Source: Propionivibrio limicola
GTDB lineage: Bacteria; Pseudomonadota; Gammaproteobacteria; Burkholderiales; Rhodocyclaceae
Direction: 5' to 3'
NCBI RefSeq assembly: GCF_009469695.1
Contig: NZ_SSSR01000001.1
Span: forward strand, 62,001 to 126,000
DNA: 64,000 bases
In this document: positions 35,476-45,704 of the stretch, piece after piece
Layout: each line of letters opens with the position of its first letter
Position numbering within the stretch: the first letter of the stretch is position 1
Program-made: the position numbers and the translations under genes
The notes under the pieces: generated by a model
What the model saw: the letters and a program-made list of their open reading frames with translations, nothing else
Told to the model about the DNA's origin: nothing
The model's database searches: none

Positions 35476-38400
35476 TCAAGAAGCGGCTGACCACGCCCGA
35501 TCAGGCTTCCACCTCGCGACCCAGGCCGGGAATTCGGCGGCGGGCATGGGCCTCGCGATGCCATAGCCCTGAACCAGCACGCATCCGAGGTCCAACAGCC
35601 GCGAGCCGTGCTCAACAGTTTCGACCCCTTCCGCGATCACCCGCCGGCCAAAGGCCTCGGCAAGACCGACGACGCCCTGAACGATCGCCAGATCATTGGG
35701 GTCATCGAGCATACCGCGCACGAAGCTCTGATCGATCTTGAGCACGGCGGCCGGCAATCGCTTGAGATACGTGAGCGACGCGTAGCCCGTGCCAAAGTCA
35801 TCGAGTGCGAAACTCACGCCGAGATCAAGACAGGCGTACATGAGTTCGGAAACCTGCGTCAAATCCTCCAGGGCACTCGTTTCCAGAATCTCCAGCTCCA
35901 GACGATCATGCGGCACTTCCGGGTGCGCCGCCAGCAAGGCCAACAGCCGATCCCGGAAAGTCCCACCCAGCAGTTGTCGCGCACCAATGTTGACGCTGAC
36001 CGGAATATCCAGCCCCAAATCGCGCCACACCCCAAGCTGACTCAGCGCAGCATCAATCACCCATTCGCCGATTTCAACGCTGACCGCGTGTTTTTCGATC
36101 ATCGGCAGGAAAGCGGAAGGCGGCAACAGCCCGCGCTCCGGATGCTGCCAGCGTATCAACGCCTCGGCGCCGATGACCGTCCCGGTCCGCATATCAACCT
36201 TGGGCTGGTAGTACAGCACGAATTCATCGCGGGCGAGCGCGCCGCGAATGCCATCGACAAGCTCTTTCTGCCGCAGCGTCGCCTCATCCTGCACGACATC
36301 GAACACGTAATAGCGGTTCTTGCCCTCCTGCTTGGCGTGATACATCGCCTGATCGGCGTGGCGCATGAGCAGATCGGCATCCCCCTTGTCCTGAGGATAA
36401 AAAGTGACACCAATGCTGGCGGAGACTTCGATCGTGTGGCCATTGACAGGCAAAGGCATCGAGGCGGCATGCAGCAGCCGTTCCAATACCGGCAGGCAAT
36501 CCGGTTCATGTTCGAGATCGACCAATACGGCGACGAACTCATCGCCGCCAATGCGCGAAATCGTATCCCCCTCGCGCAAGACATCTTTCATGCGCTGGGC
36601 GACGGTCTGCAAAAGCTTGTCGCCAACATCATGGCCATAGCGATCATTGACCGGTTTGAACCCATCGAGATCCAGATAAAGCACCGCCAGCGAAAGACCA
36701 CGACGCATACTCAGGACCATCGACTGGCGCAAGCGGTCGGCCAGCAGAACCCGGTTGGGCAGGCCGGTAAGCGAATCGTAGTGGGCCACATGCTCCAGTT
36801 GCCGCTGGTACTCCTTCATCTGGGTGATGTCGGAGAAGAGTGCAACGTAGTTCTGGACCTTCCCCGCCGCATCGTAGACCGCCGTGATGTCGGTCAGAGC
36901 CGCAAAAAGCTCACCGCTTTTGTTTCTGTTCCAAAGCTCGCCGTACCAGTAACCGCTCTGAATGAGCGACTCCCACATACTGCGATAGAAATCGGCATCC
37001 TGGAAACCTGACTTGATTATCCGCGGATTTTGGCCAATCGCTTCCTCGTACGTGTAGCCGGTAATGCGGCTAAAAGCCTCATTGACTTCAACAATCGTGC
37101 CGTCCGCCTCGGTAATCATGATGCCTTCGCGGGCATGGGAGAACACGCTGGCGGCACGTTGCTGGCGGACTTCATTCTGTCGCCGCTCGGTGATATCGGA
37201 GAACGTGGCCAGCAACCGTTTGTCAGGCAAGCGCTGGGCAGTCACTTCGAGGTCGCGACATTGTCCATCGGGACGGCGAATCCTGATTTGGTCGGCGCCG
37301 GCCGTGGCATGCTCGCCATCGATTTGCGCCTGCCAGTCCGCAATCGCTCTTGTCGAACGCTCCCTATCCGCACAGACAAGCGGCCACCAAGCCTCCAGGT
37401 CCGGAACATCCCCTGCCGAATGACCGAACAAGCGCGTGAAGGCGGCATTGGCCAGCACGAACCGCTCCCGCTCGTCGAGCAGCGCAATGCCTTGCGGCAC
37501 GCTCTCCACCAGCATGCGGAAGTTCGTTTCACTTTCGCGCAACCGGGCCTCACGCTCCAGCACCGCCCCGGCCATGCTACGCATATGCTGCGCAAGGCTC
37601 TCAATTTCGTCGATTCCGGAATGCGGAATTCCCGCGTGGTAGTTCCCGCCCGCCACGGCCTCCATGTGCGCGGCGAACTCGCCGACTTTCCGCATCATGC
37701 TCCGGCTCGCAATCAGTGCGGAAATAACGGCCAGAAGCAGCGCAAAAGCACTCCCCGCCGCGAGCGAAACCAGCGTTGAGCGGACGATGGCAAACGCTTT
37801 ATCCGTCGGTTGTCCGACCAGCGCCGTCCAGCCGGTTTCGGCAATCGGCGTCGTACTCCCGAGGTATTGCATCGCATCGAGTTCGAAATACCCGGATGCA
37901 GGCGAATCCACCTCTCCCTGCAGAAGTTCCAGATTCCTGAAATTCTCTTGCCGCAACGCCCGCACGGCATCGGGATGGCCGACGACATTGCCGCGGCGAT
38001 CGAGAATGACGGTCAATACGTCATCCGCTGTGCTCAGCAGCCCGGCGAACCGCGATACTTCCTCAAGGTTCAATTCGCCGACCAGCACCCCATCGATGGC
38101 GGTCTCGCCCGCTTTCCGGAGCGGAATGTTCAGCGGCAGCGCCAACGCGACGACGATGTTCCCGCGCGCCGAGAGGTAGGTATCCGACCAGACTTTGCGC
38201 CCGACCTGACGCGATGCGCGGGCAAAAACACGGGCCGAGAAATCGATCCCCAACAGGTTTTCCCGCCGGGAACGACCTTCTTTCGGCAAACCGACTTCGA
38301 TCACGCGATCGTCGGCATCCAGAACGTAAAGCGCCTCAAGGCCCTTATTGGCGTGGGCGACAGTATCGACCATCGTCTGCAACTGCGCTTCCGACAACGT

Positions 38401-38631
38401 CGGGCGGGAAGCGATGTCATTCTCCAGATTGTCCAGTTGGGAGGAAAAATCGGTGAGGAAGTGATCGATTTGCGTCGCAGCCACCCGGCTGAGCATTAGA
38501 TTCTGGTGCTCGACGTCCCTGTTGAGCCGGGGCACGAGAACGCCAAGCAGGATGAGAATGACGGAAACAACAGCCAGCGCCACCAGCGTCGATAAACCGA
38601 GCGAGAGCCAGAAGCGGATTGAACGTGACAT
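35476..38631 (-). CDS. GGDEF/EAL protein with periplasmic Cache sensor and PAS domains
   Basis: 1051 residues. Domain order: TM helix (about 9-31), periplasmic double-Cache-like sensor (about 40-280), second TM (about 285-305), HAMP (about 305-360), two PAS domains (about 370-610), GGDEF (intact RIGGDEFVAVL near residue 696) and EAL (intact GAEALIRWQHP near 823, with DDFGTGYASLTYL). It could make or degrade cyclic di-GMP in response to a periplasmic ligand. It follows, 15 bases apart, a gene for a periplasmic-binding lipoprotein and probably shares its transcript. Confidence 0.9.
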   Translation of the reverse strand: MSRSIRFWLSLGLSTLVALAVVSVILILLGVLVPRLNRDVEHQNLMLSRVAATQIDHFLTDFSSQLDNLENDIASRPTLSEAQLQTMVDTVAHANKGLEALYVLDADDRVIEVGLPKEGRSRRENLLGIDFSARVFARASRQVGRKVWSDTYLSARGNIVVALALPLNIPLRKAGETAIDGVLVGELNLEEVSRFAGLLSTADDVLTVILDRRGNVVGHPDAVRALRQENFRNLELLQGEVDSPASGYFELDAMQYLGSTTPIAETGWTALVGQPTDKAFAIVRSTLVSLAAGSAFALLLAVISALIASRSMMRKVGEFAAHMEAVAGGNYHAGIPHSGIDEIESLAQHMRSMAGAVLEREARLRESETNFRMLVESVPQGIALLDERERFVLANAAFTRLFGHSAGDVPDLEAWWPLVCADRERSTRAIADWQAQIDGEHATAGADQIRIRRPDGQCRDLEVTAQRLPDKRLLATFSDITERRQNEVRQQRAASVFSHAREGIMITEADGTIVEVNEAFSRITGYTYEEAIGQNPRIIKSGFQDADFYRSMWESLIQSGYWYGELWNRNKSGELFAALTDITAVYDAAGKVQNYVALFSDITQMKEYQRQLEHVAHYDSLTGLPNRVLLADRLRQSMVLSMRRGLSLAVLYLDLDGFKPVNDRYGHDVGDKLLQTVAQRMKDVLREGDTISRIGGDEFVAVLVDLEHEPDCLPVLERLLHAASMPLPVNGHTIEVSASIGVTFYPQDKGDADLLMRHADQAMYHAKQEGKNRYYVFDVVQDEATLRQKELVDGIRGALARDEFVLYYQPKVDMRTGTVIGAEALIRWQHPERGLLPPSAFLPMIEKHAVSVEIGEWVIDAALSQLGVWRDLGLDIPVSVNIGARQLLGGTFRDRLLALLAAHPEVPHDRLELEILETSALEDLTQVSELMYACLDLGVSFALDDFGTGYASLTYLKRLPAAVLKIDQSFVRGMLDDPNDLAIVQGVVGLAEAFGRRVIAEGVETVEHGSRLLDLGCVLVQGYGIARPMPAAEFPAWVARWKPDRAWSAAS

Positions 38632-38646
38632 TGCTCTAGCGTCCGA

Positions 38647-39762
38647 TCAGGGTAGCCGCACAAACGTGCCGTTGCGGATAGTCGTCATATACGTCTCGCG
38701 CCTCGCGTCGCCGGCCGCATCGAAACGTATCTCCGACTGGACCCCCGCAAAAACCCGACGTTCGAGAATGGCCTGCTTCAACGGCTGCCCCTCCTTTTTT
38801 GCGGCCAGAGCGTCGAGCACCACATTCGCCGCATCAAACGCAGTCACGCCACCAAAGCCCGGTTCGAGTGCAAAGCGCTCGACATACGCCTTGCGAAACG
38901 CCTGATAAGCTGGAGCCTGGCTGTCGCGATCAAGGAACTGGGCGATGGTCATGCCCTCAACGGCCTTGCCACCCAGCTCCGTGAGCCGCTCGGTTGCCGC
39001 CCACTCCGACGTCGCGATACGGATAGCGGCATCGCGTTTGCGCAGTTGCTGGGCCAGCATCGCCGTATCGACCGAATTGGCAATGACGAGCACGGCATCC
39101 GACTGCGAACGAAGAAGAGTTTCGGCCATGCGCGCGAAATCCGTGTCATCACCGGAAAGATACGGCTCGGTCATCACCACCTCGCCGCCATGCGCGGCAA
39201 AAGCCGCACGATAGTCGGCCAACCAGCTCGCGCTGTACGCTTTATTCCGCAGATCGTAAGCCACCGCAATCCGGCGCAGCCCCTGGGTCGTGTACTGATA
39301 GTCGGCAATCTTGTGGGCGTACTCGCTGGTTGGCGAAATAACGCGCAGGAAATAATCATCCCGTCCGGACAGCTCGGTTGTAGACACGGTCGGACTGACC
39401 ATCAGCATCTGCGCTTCATTCGCCCGCGGCACACAGGCCATCGCCATCGCGCTCGTCATCGGGCCGATGATGGCCTCAACCTTGCGGTCAATCAGACGGG
39501 CGACGGCCTGCTTCGCCACCTCCTCGTCCTGAACGTCATCCTCGACGATCAGCTCGACCATTCTGCCATTCACACCACCCGCCTTGTTGCGCATTTCGAT
39601 GGCCAATGCCGCGCCATTCCGCCCACTGATGCCGAGATCGGCCACACGCCCCGAAACACCGCCGATAAAACCGATACGGATTGGCTCACGCGGCGAACAC
39701 CCCACGAGGACTGCGGCCAAGGCGAGCAGCCATAAGCAGTTTTTTACTATCGCATTGATCAT
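38647..39762 (-). CDS. Amino-acid-type (LIV) periplasmic-binding lipoprotein
   Basis: 371 residues. The signal peptide ends in the lipobox AVLVGC (Cys about 22), followed by IRIGFIGGVSGRVADLG, the start of the type I periplasmic-binding fold of the Leu/Ile/Val family, with IIGPMTSAMAMA and AYDLRNKAYS typical inside. No ABC permease or ATPase is nearby. Being immediately upstream of the Cache-GGDEF/EAL gene, it may present a ligand to that sensor instead of feeding a transporter. That is inference from gene order. Confidence 0.82.
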   Translation of the reverse strand: MINAIVKNCLWLLALAAVLVGCSPREPIRIGFIGGVSGRVADLGISGRNGAALAIEMRNKAGGVNGRMVELIVEDDVQDEEVAKQAVARLIDRKVEAIIGPMTSAMAMACVPRANEAQMLMVSPTVSTTELSGRDDYFLRVISPTSEYAHKIADYQYTTQGLRRIAVAYDLRNKAYSASWLADYRAAFAAHGGEVVMTEPYLSGDDTDFARMAETLLRSQSDAVLVIANSVDTAMLAQQLRKRDAAIRIATSEWAATERLTELGGKAVEGMTIAQFLDRDSQAPAYQAFRKAYVERFALEPGFGGVTAFDAANVVLDALAAKKEGQPLKQAILERRVFAGVQSEIRFDAAGDARRETYMTTIRNGTFVRLP

Positions 39763-39979
39763 ATCGTCCCTGACATACCGGCTGATCTCCCTTTACCGAC
39801 GTCCACGACTCCGCTTCCAGCCCCTTGTTTGATACTAGCAATTTATCGCGCTTTTTTGCATGCCCTTATCGTTGCAATACAACCGCCAAGGGAAACGGCG
39901 CTCGGGCGACGGTGGGAGCCGTGCGGCAGCCTACCTGATCGACTATGATTATTTATCACCACCGGCATAGGGAATCGTC

Positions 39980-40744
39980 ATGCAAATTCTGGGCATTGAC
40001 GTCGGCGGCACGGGGATCAAGGCAGCGATTGTTGAAACCGAGACCGGCGAACTGATCAGCGAACGCCTCCGGATCTTGACGCCTCGCCCCGCCACGCCGG
40101 AAGCCATCGGCCTTGCACTGAAGGATATCGTCGATCAGCATCGCTGGACGGGCCCGCTCGGCATCGGGTTCCCGGCCGCCATCCAGCACGGTATCGCGCG
40201 CACCGCTTCCAACATCGACAAATCGTTCATCGGCTTGGCCGTGGCCGACTTTTTCGCCGCGCAAACCGGTTGCCCGGTTTATATCGCCAACGATGCCGAC
40301 GTGGCCGGTCTGGCCGAAATGCGTTTCGGCGCCGGCAAGGATACCGCCGGCGTCGTTCTGATCGTCACCATCGGCACGGGGCTCGGCACCGCGCTGTTTT
40401 CGAATGGCCACTTGCTGCCCAATACCGAACTCGGCCACGTCCTGCTCGGCAAAGGCATCGAAGCCGAGCGCTACGCGTCGGAATCCGTCCGGGTGACCAA
40501 GAAGCTCAGGTGGAAAACATGGGGAAAGCGTTTCAACACCTACCTCGAAACGATGGAAAACCTTTTCTGGCCCGACCTGATCGTGCTCGGCGGCGGCGCC
40601 AGCCATAAACTGCACAAGTTCGCCCCCCTCATCACCGTCGTCACGCCGGTCATCCCGGCCAGCTTCCTCAACCAGGCCGGCATCGTCGGCGCGGCACTGT
40701 ATGCCGAGGAATGCCTGCGCGCTCCGAATCGAATTAGCGCCTGA
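39980..40744 (+). CDS. ppgK: Polyphosphate glucokinase (ROK family)
   Basis: 254 residues. The ATP/polyphosphate-binding start [33 protein letters not shown] and [12 protein letters not shown] are characteristic of PPGK, which phosphorylates glucose with polyphosphate (or ATP). No ROK zinc-binding cysteine cluster is present, as expected for this subgroup. It stands alone between divergent and convergent neighbours. ppx and ppk occur 7-11 kb away, so making, degrading and using polyphosphate are all encoded here. Confidence 0.88.
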   Translation: MQILGIDVGGTGIKAAIVETETGELISERLRILTPRPATPEAIGLALKDIVDQHRWTGPLGIGFPAAIQHGIARTASNIDKSFIGLAVADFFAAQTGCPVYIANDADVAGLAEMRFGAGKDTAGVVLIVTIGTGLGTALFSNGHLLPNTELGHVLLGKGIEAERYASESVRVTKKLRWKTWGKRFNTYLETMENLFWPDLIVLGGGASHKLHKFAPLITVVTPVIPASFLNQAGIVGAALYAEECLRAPNRISA

Positions 40745-40757
40745 GAAACTCTGTTTG

Positions 40758-40917
40758 AACCGCTTTCAACGCAGAGAGCGCAGAGCCGCAGAGAACGCAG
40801 AGAAAAATCGAGAAAGGGCAAGGAGGAAGCACAAAGGGTGAATTTCACCCATCGGATTGGAATGAAGCTTCTCTCTGCGATCTCTGTATCTCTGCGACCT
40901 CTGCGTTGAAAGCGGTT
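40758..40917. repeat. Long inverted repeat between ppgK and a GGDEF/EAL gene
   Basis: Left arm AACCGCTTTCAACGCAGAG (from 40758) and a right arm ending GCGTTGAAAGCGGTT (to 40917) pair at the ends, with further matching cgcagag and tctctgcg blocks inward. The loop region (about 40800-40870) differs from the 25.1-kb copy. It lies between two convergent genes, where it can act as a terminator for both. Confidence 0.8.
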
Positions 40918-40936
40918 CCAGCCGACGTTTTCCGGC

Positions 40937-43900
40937 TTATTCGTCTTCCTCAATAGCCTGTGGTTTGGCCGCCCACGAGGCCAGCCATTGAGCAAGTTCG
41001 TTCGCCGGGAGGGGCTTGCTGAAGTAGTAGCCCTGCAGTTCGTCGCAGCCGGCGGACGTGAGGGCAAAGCGCTGTTCGAGGCTTTCGACGCCTTCGGCGA
41101 CGACGCGCAGGCCGAGCGTATGGCCGAGCCCGATGATGGCCTGGGTAATTGCCTTGTCTTTCGGATCGGTCAGCATGTCGCTGACGAACGACTGGTCGAT
41201 CTTCAGCTTGTCGATCGGGAAGCGATAGAGGTAGTTGAGGCTCGAATAGCCGGTGCCGAAATCGTCGACCGACAATCCGATGCCCAGCGCCTTGATGCCC
41301 TGCAACTGTTCGATCGTGCGCACGCGGTCGACCATCAGCAGCGACTCGGTCAGCTCCAGTTCGATGCTGCCGGGCGTGTTGCCGAATTGCTCCAGCGCCT
41401 GCCGCAAGTTGGCGAGCAAGGCGTCGTCCTTGAACTGGGCTGCCGACAGATTGACCGAAACCTGGATATTCCCGATGCCTGACTCGCTCCATTCCTTCTG
41501 TTGCCGGCAGGCTTCCCCGAAAATCCAGTAGCCGAGCGGGACGATCAGGCCGGTTTCCTCAGCCACCGGAATGAATTCGGACGGCGACACCAGCCCGCGT
41601 TGCGGATGGCGCCAGCGCACCAGTGCCTCGACGCCGAGCACTTCGCCGCTGAGTACGTCGACGCGCGGTTGGTAGAAAAGACACAGTTCGTTCTGACCGA
41701 TGGCGGCACGCAGGTCGCGTTCGATTTGCAGGCGCTCGCGTTCGGCGCGATCCATTTCGGCGGTGAAGAAATGCGCGGCATGACGGCCTTCGCGCCCTTC
41801 CTGCTTGGCGTAGTACATGGCCGCATCGGCGTTGCGCATCAACGCTTCGACGCTCTGCCCATGGTCGGGGTAAACGGCGATGCCGACGCTGCACCCGACG
41901 TTGAGCTCGACGCCGTTAATCACGTGCGGCGCGCGGATCAGTGGCACCAGCCGCTGTTCGACGATCTGGCCGACTTCCTGCGCCGTCGCGACATCGCTGA
42001 AGATGACGACGAACTCGTCGCCGCCCAGCCGGCTCACCGTATCGCCGGCCCGCACCACCTGCAACAAGCGGCTGGCGACCGATTGCAGCAAGCCGTCGCC
42101 GACATGGTGGCCGAGCGTGTCGTTGATGCTCTTGAAGCGGTCGAGATCCATGAATAACACGCCAACGCGCCGGTCGTTGCGTTTCGCCTGCTGGATCGCC
42201 ATGTTCAGGCGATCGAGACAGAGCGCCCGATTCGGCAGATCGGTCAGCGTATCGTGATGCGCGAGATGGCTGATGCGGCGCTCGCTCTCCTTGCGCTCGC
42301 TGATGTCGAGGAAGGTCGCTACAAAATGGACGATCTCGCCGTCGCGGTTGCGCACGGCGTTGATGACCGTCCAGATCGGGAAAGTGTCGCCATTCTTGCG
42401 CCGCAGAAGGAGTTCGCCCTGCCAGCTGCCGCGCCATTTGGCGGTGCTCCACGCCTGCTCGAAAAGGCTTTCCTGAGCCACGCCGGGACGGAGAAAGTCA
42501 GGGTGGCGGCCGACCACTTCCGAATGCTCGTAGGCCGTACTGCGGACAAAAGCACGGTTCACGGTCACGATCTCGTGCTCGGCGTTCGTAACCATGACGC
42601 TTTCCGACGACGCCTCGAACACGCGCGCCCACAATTCGAGCCGGGATTCCATCTGCTTGATACGGCCAATCGGCGTGAAGGCCGTCAGCACCGCATCGCG
42701 ATTCTGGTAGGTCAGGCGGCGCGCCGAAAGCAGCGCCCAGCGGTTCTCCGGCTCGCCGCGCCAAAGCGCCTCGAATTCATCGACACCGCCCTGGTCGGAC
42801 AACTGCTGGAAAAACGCCGCTCGCTGAGCCCGCGCCAACCCCTTTTTCCAGGGGTCGGCTTGCGGATCGTGCAACCAGTCGAGCGCCGGTGCATTGGCGT
42901 GCAACACCTCATGATCGGGAATCGCCGTCACCATCAGCGGAATCGGAATGGCCTCGATCAACTCGCGCTGCGCTTCGGCGGCACGGGCGCTGGCGGCCAG
43001 TTCCTGCTGCGTCAGACGGAAGCGGTCGAGTTGCTCAAGCATGCCGTTGAAGGCGTCGACAAGGCAGCCCAGTTCATCACCGGACGACCATTTGGCGCGC
43101 AACGAATAATCGGCTGTCCGGCTCACCTCGGTCGCCACCGTCGCCAGCCGCCGGATCGGCAGCGCGATCATCCGCGCCACGAAGAAGACCAAAGACAGAA
43201 TAACCAGCAACAGGAAAACCGCCGCGCCGAGGTGCCACCACATGCGCCAGAAAAGCTTATCGACGCGCGCTTCGAGCAAGCCATTCAACGCCCAGCCGGC
43301 TTCTTGCCAGGTCACCGCGAGGCTCTCATCGAGCGCTGCCTCGTTGTTGCGAATGTTCGCTACGGAAGCCGCGTCGAAACGAACCATCGCCGCGCGGTGC
43401 GTCGCTTCGCGAAAAGATTCAACCGCCGTCAACAGCACGTTAAGTGATGGCGACAGATACTGCCCCAATACGCCATCACCGCCCCCCAAGACCTCCGTGT
43501 AATCCAGCACGATCCTGTTGACCAGGGCATCAAGACGTCCTTCGGCGATCAGATACGCAGCCTGCCGCCGCTGCCGGCTCTGTGCCGTGCTCGCTTCGCC
43601 GACCGCCAGCGCCGTCTGGCTAACCCTGAACGAGACATCGACCAATTCAGGGAAACGCAACACGACGAGCGACATCGTGTAGTAGCTGTCGATATCCGGG
43701 TCGAGAATCAGATTGGACTGATTACCGATACGTGTCACAAGCGACTGCAGTGCATAGGATGCACCCAACCTGGCCTCCACTGCACGGGCATTACCGGACG
43801 CATCAGATGCCGTATCCAATCGACGTAGTTGTTCCGCCAGTTCCCCTGCGAGTTTCTCGCTCTGCATTCGGCTGCCATACCTGCGTTCCGCTGCTTCAAT

Positions 43901-44134
43901 CCGAGCGGCGCGGCTAGCCCCTTCGCTGTCGTGCCTGGCGAACATCGTTTCCCGAATCTCGCTGATGTAGGCGTTGCCGGCAATTTCCTTGCGCGCAAAG
44001 TCGATCGCGATGTATTTCTCGTTGATCAGGATCGACGAGACGAAGATGACGGCCGACAGGTCAAGAATGTAGATGAGCACCAGCTTGCGGCTGACGCTCA
44101 GCTTCCCGATCAACTCCTGAATGAAATGCCGCAC
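40937..44134 (-). CDS. GGDEF/EAL protein with HAMP and PAS, coupled to an MCE transport operon
   Basis: About 1065 residues. Domain order: TM helix near residues 20-40, a long periplasmic helical sensor with no recognised family, a second TM near 300-320, HAMP, a divergent PAS, a second PAS (near 530-645), GGDEF (RLGGDEFVVIF near 708) and EAL (GVEALVRWRHP near 838). Both catalytic motifs are intact. The start is either TTG at 44140, overlapping the lipoprotein stop (TTGA), or GTG at 44134, which has GGAG at better spacing; I chose GTG. The overlap ties its synthesis to the lipid-transport operon. Confidence 0.88.
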   Translation of the reverse strand: MRHFIQELIGKLSVSRKLVLIYILDLSAVIFVSSILINEKYIAIDFARKEIAGNAYISEIRETMFARHDSEGASRAARIEAAERRYGSRMQSEKLAGELAEQLRRLDTASDASGNARAVEARLGASYALQSLVTRIGNQSNLILDPDIDSYYTMSLVVLRFPELVDVSFRVSQTALAVGEASTAQSRQRRQAAYLIAEGRLDALVNRIVLDYTEVLGGGDGVLGQYLSPSLNVLLTAVESFREATHRAAMVRFDAASVANIRNNEAALDESLAVTWQEAGWALNGLLEARVDKLFWRMWWHLGAAVFLLLVILSLVFFVARMIALPIRRLATVATEVSRTADYSLRAKWSSGDELGCLVDAFNGMLEQLDRFRLTQQELAASARAAEAQRELIEAIPIPLMVTAIPDHEVLHANAPALDWLHDPQADPWKKGLARAQRAAFFQQLSDQGGVDEFEALWRGEPENRWALLSARRLTYQNRDAVLTAFTPIGRIKQMESRLELWARVFEASSESVMVTNAEHEIVTVNRAFVRSTAYEHSEVVGRHPDFLRPGVAQESLFEQAWSTAKWRGSWQGELLLRRKNGDTFPIWTVINAVRNRDGEIVHFVATFLDISERKESERRISHLAHHDTLTDLPNRALCLDRLNMAIQQAKRNDRRVGVLFMDLDRFKSINDTLGHHVGDGLLQSVASRLLQVVRAGDTVSRLGGDEFVVIFSDVATAQEVGQIVEQRLVPLIRAPHVINGVELNVGCSVGIAVYPDHGQSVEALMRNADAAMYYAKQEGREGRHAAHFFTAEMDRAERERLQIERDLRAAIGQNELCLFYQPRVDVLSGEVLGVEALVRWRHPQRGLVSPSEFIPVAEETGLIVPLGYWIFGEACRQQKEWSESGIGNIQVSVNLSAAQFKDDALLANLRQALEQFGNTPGSIELELTESLLMVDRVRTIEQLQGIKALGIGLSVDDFGTGYSSLNYLYRFPIDKLKIDQSFVSDMLTDPKDKAITQAIIGLGHTLGLRVVAEGVESLEQRFALTSAGCDELQGYYFSKPLPANELAQWLASWAAKPQAIEEDE

Positions 44135-44136
44135 GC

Positions 44137-44745
44137 TCAAGCTCCGCTCCGGCCACGCTGACAGCCCTGAAGCCGGCCCCCCTTCTCAAGCTGCGTCATC
44201 CAGCCGTCAATTTCCCGACCCAGCGCTTCCCCGGCGTCAACGAGCGCCCGGACGCCGCCGGCCGCATTCGGCGTCGCCGCCGCCTGCTCAATCGTATGCG
44301 AACGCGTGGCAAGCACTTGCCGCTTGCCGTCGATCAGGGTGGCGCGGGCATGCAAGACCCCCCGGCTTTTCTCTGCAGCATCGAAGACGTGCGAAAACTC
44401 GAGCAGATCAATCCGCAACAGGCACTCGACCGCTGTGCTTGCCGAAGAGCCGTTCGCCCCAAGCTGCTGCCGCAGGTGCTGAGCGAGCAGGCTGGCCGGC
44501 GCCCCTGCCCAGCGGCTGGTCGCGTATTCGCGCAACTTCAGCGGATCGTCATAGGCCAGACGGTAATCGACCGGCAGCGCATCGAACCAGGCCGGCGCCT
44601 TGACGTCGACGACCAGCTTCGGCCATCCCGCGCCCAGGGGCTGCGCCGGCAATCCGAAATCGTAAATGGCGGATGCGTCGTTCCGGATGCCTCCGGCGCA
44701 ACCGCCCAGCAGCAGCGCCGCGCAGAAAATGAACCGATATCGCAT
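44137..44745 (-). CDS. ABC-type transport auxiliary lipoprotein (PqiC-like)
   Basis: 202 residues. Lipobox LLLGGC (Cys about 16). The following YDFGLPAQPLG and VDVKAPAWFDALPVDYRL are typical of the auxiliary lipoprotein family that accompanies MCE transporters (PqiC/YmbA). It is probably anchored in the outer membrane, helping lipid pass to or from the MCE tunnel. It follows the MlaD-like gene by 17 bases and overlaps the GGDEF/EAL gene. Confidence 0.8.
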   Translation of the reverse strand: MRYRFIFCAALLLGGCAGGIRNDASAIYDFGLPAQPLGAGWPKLVVDVKAPAWFDALPVDYRLAYDDPLKLREYATSRWAGAPASLLAQHLRQQLGANGSSASTAVECLLRIDLLEFSHVFDAAEKSRGVLHARATLIDGKRQVLATRSHTIEQAAATPNAAGGVRALVDAGEALGREIDGWMTQLEKGGRLQGCQRGRSGA

Positions 44746-44762
44746 GAATTTCCCCTATTTTC

Positions 44763-45692
44763 TTATTGTCCGGCCCCGGCAGGCGCCACAAAACCGGCCT
44801 CGCCGGGACCTGGCGGGTTTTGGCGGCCAAAAATCAGACTTTGCGGCGATTCTTCGACCATTTGCAAAACGCGGTTGAGTTGCTGCGAACTCGCCGAAAG
44901 TTCATCCGACAGCGCGTTGAGCCGAGGAACGAGACTGCTGGCGCCGGCAGCCGATGAATCGCCGAGCGCCAGTTCGACTTTCTCGGTCGTCGATTGCAGG
45001 CGCGCCACCAGTCCGCGCGCCTCGGCGAAGAACGGCCCGGCCTGCGCCACCGTGTATTCGGCATGACTCAACGTAGTATTGAGTCGCTGCACGTTTTCCG
45101 GCGACAGCAACTGCTTGAGTTGAGCCGTCGTCTCCCGCGTGTTGCGCGACGTCGCCTCAAGATTGACGAGCGTGTGCGAAATGGCCTGCCGGTTCTCGGG
45201 CGTCAGGATTTCATTGACGCTGGCCAGCAGATCGCGGGCGTTGCGCAGCGTGTCGCCACCGACATCGGTCAGCTCCTCAATCAGTGAATCCTGCATGACG
45301 ATGCGCGCCGGCCGGTCACCGCTTGTCCCGAGCGGCAATCCGTCCCCGCCGTTTTCTTCGAGCAGGACATGGGCGATACCGGTCACGCCCTGGTAACCGA
45401 GTTTGGCCGTCGTGCCGCGGGTGATCGGGATGTCTTTACGGACGCTGATGCGGATCAGCGTGTTGCGCGGGTCATCGCGATCGAGTTCGATCGATTCGAC
45501 CTTGCCGACGCTGATGCCGCGATAACGCACCTGCGCCTGCGGGCTGAGGCCGGTGACATTGCGATGCGTCTGCACCTCGAAGGTGCTGGTCTCATCCTGC
45601 TTGCCGCCAAACCACCACACCGAGGCAACGGCGGCCACGCCAAGGAGCAGCGTGAAAAGTCCGGCGATCAGGGCATGCGAGCGATTTTCCAT
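44763..45692 (-). CDS. MlaD/MCE-domain lipid-binding protein
   Basis: 309 residues. One N-terminal TM helix, then a single MCE domain (about 38-115: RNVTGLSPQAQVRYRGISVG and GVTGIAHVLLEE), then a long helical region ending in a glycine/proline tail. MCE proteins form periplasmic hexamers that carry phospholipids between membranes. It is encoded between the ATPase and the lipoprotein with gaps of 12 and 17 bases. Confidence 0.87.
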   Translation of the reverse strand: MENRSHALIAGLFTLLLGVAAVASVWWFGGKQDETSTFEVQTHRNVTGLSPQAQVRYRGISVGKVESIELDRDDPRNTLIRISVRKDIPITRGTTAKLGYQGVTGIAHVLLEENGGDGLPLGTSGDRPARIVMQDSLIEELTDVGGDTLRNARDLLASVNEILTPENRQAISHTLVNLEATSRNTRETTAQLKQLLSPENVQRLNTTLSHAEYTVAQAGPFFAEARGLVARLQSTTEKVELALGDSSAAGASSLVPRLNALSDELSASSQQLNRVLQMVEESPQSLIFGRQNPPGPGEAGFVAPAGAGQ

Positions 45693-45704
45693 GGGGTTTC
45701 CAAC

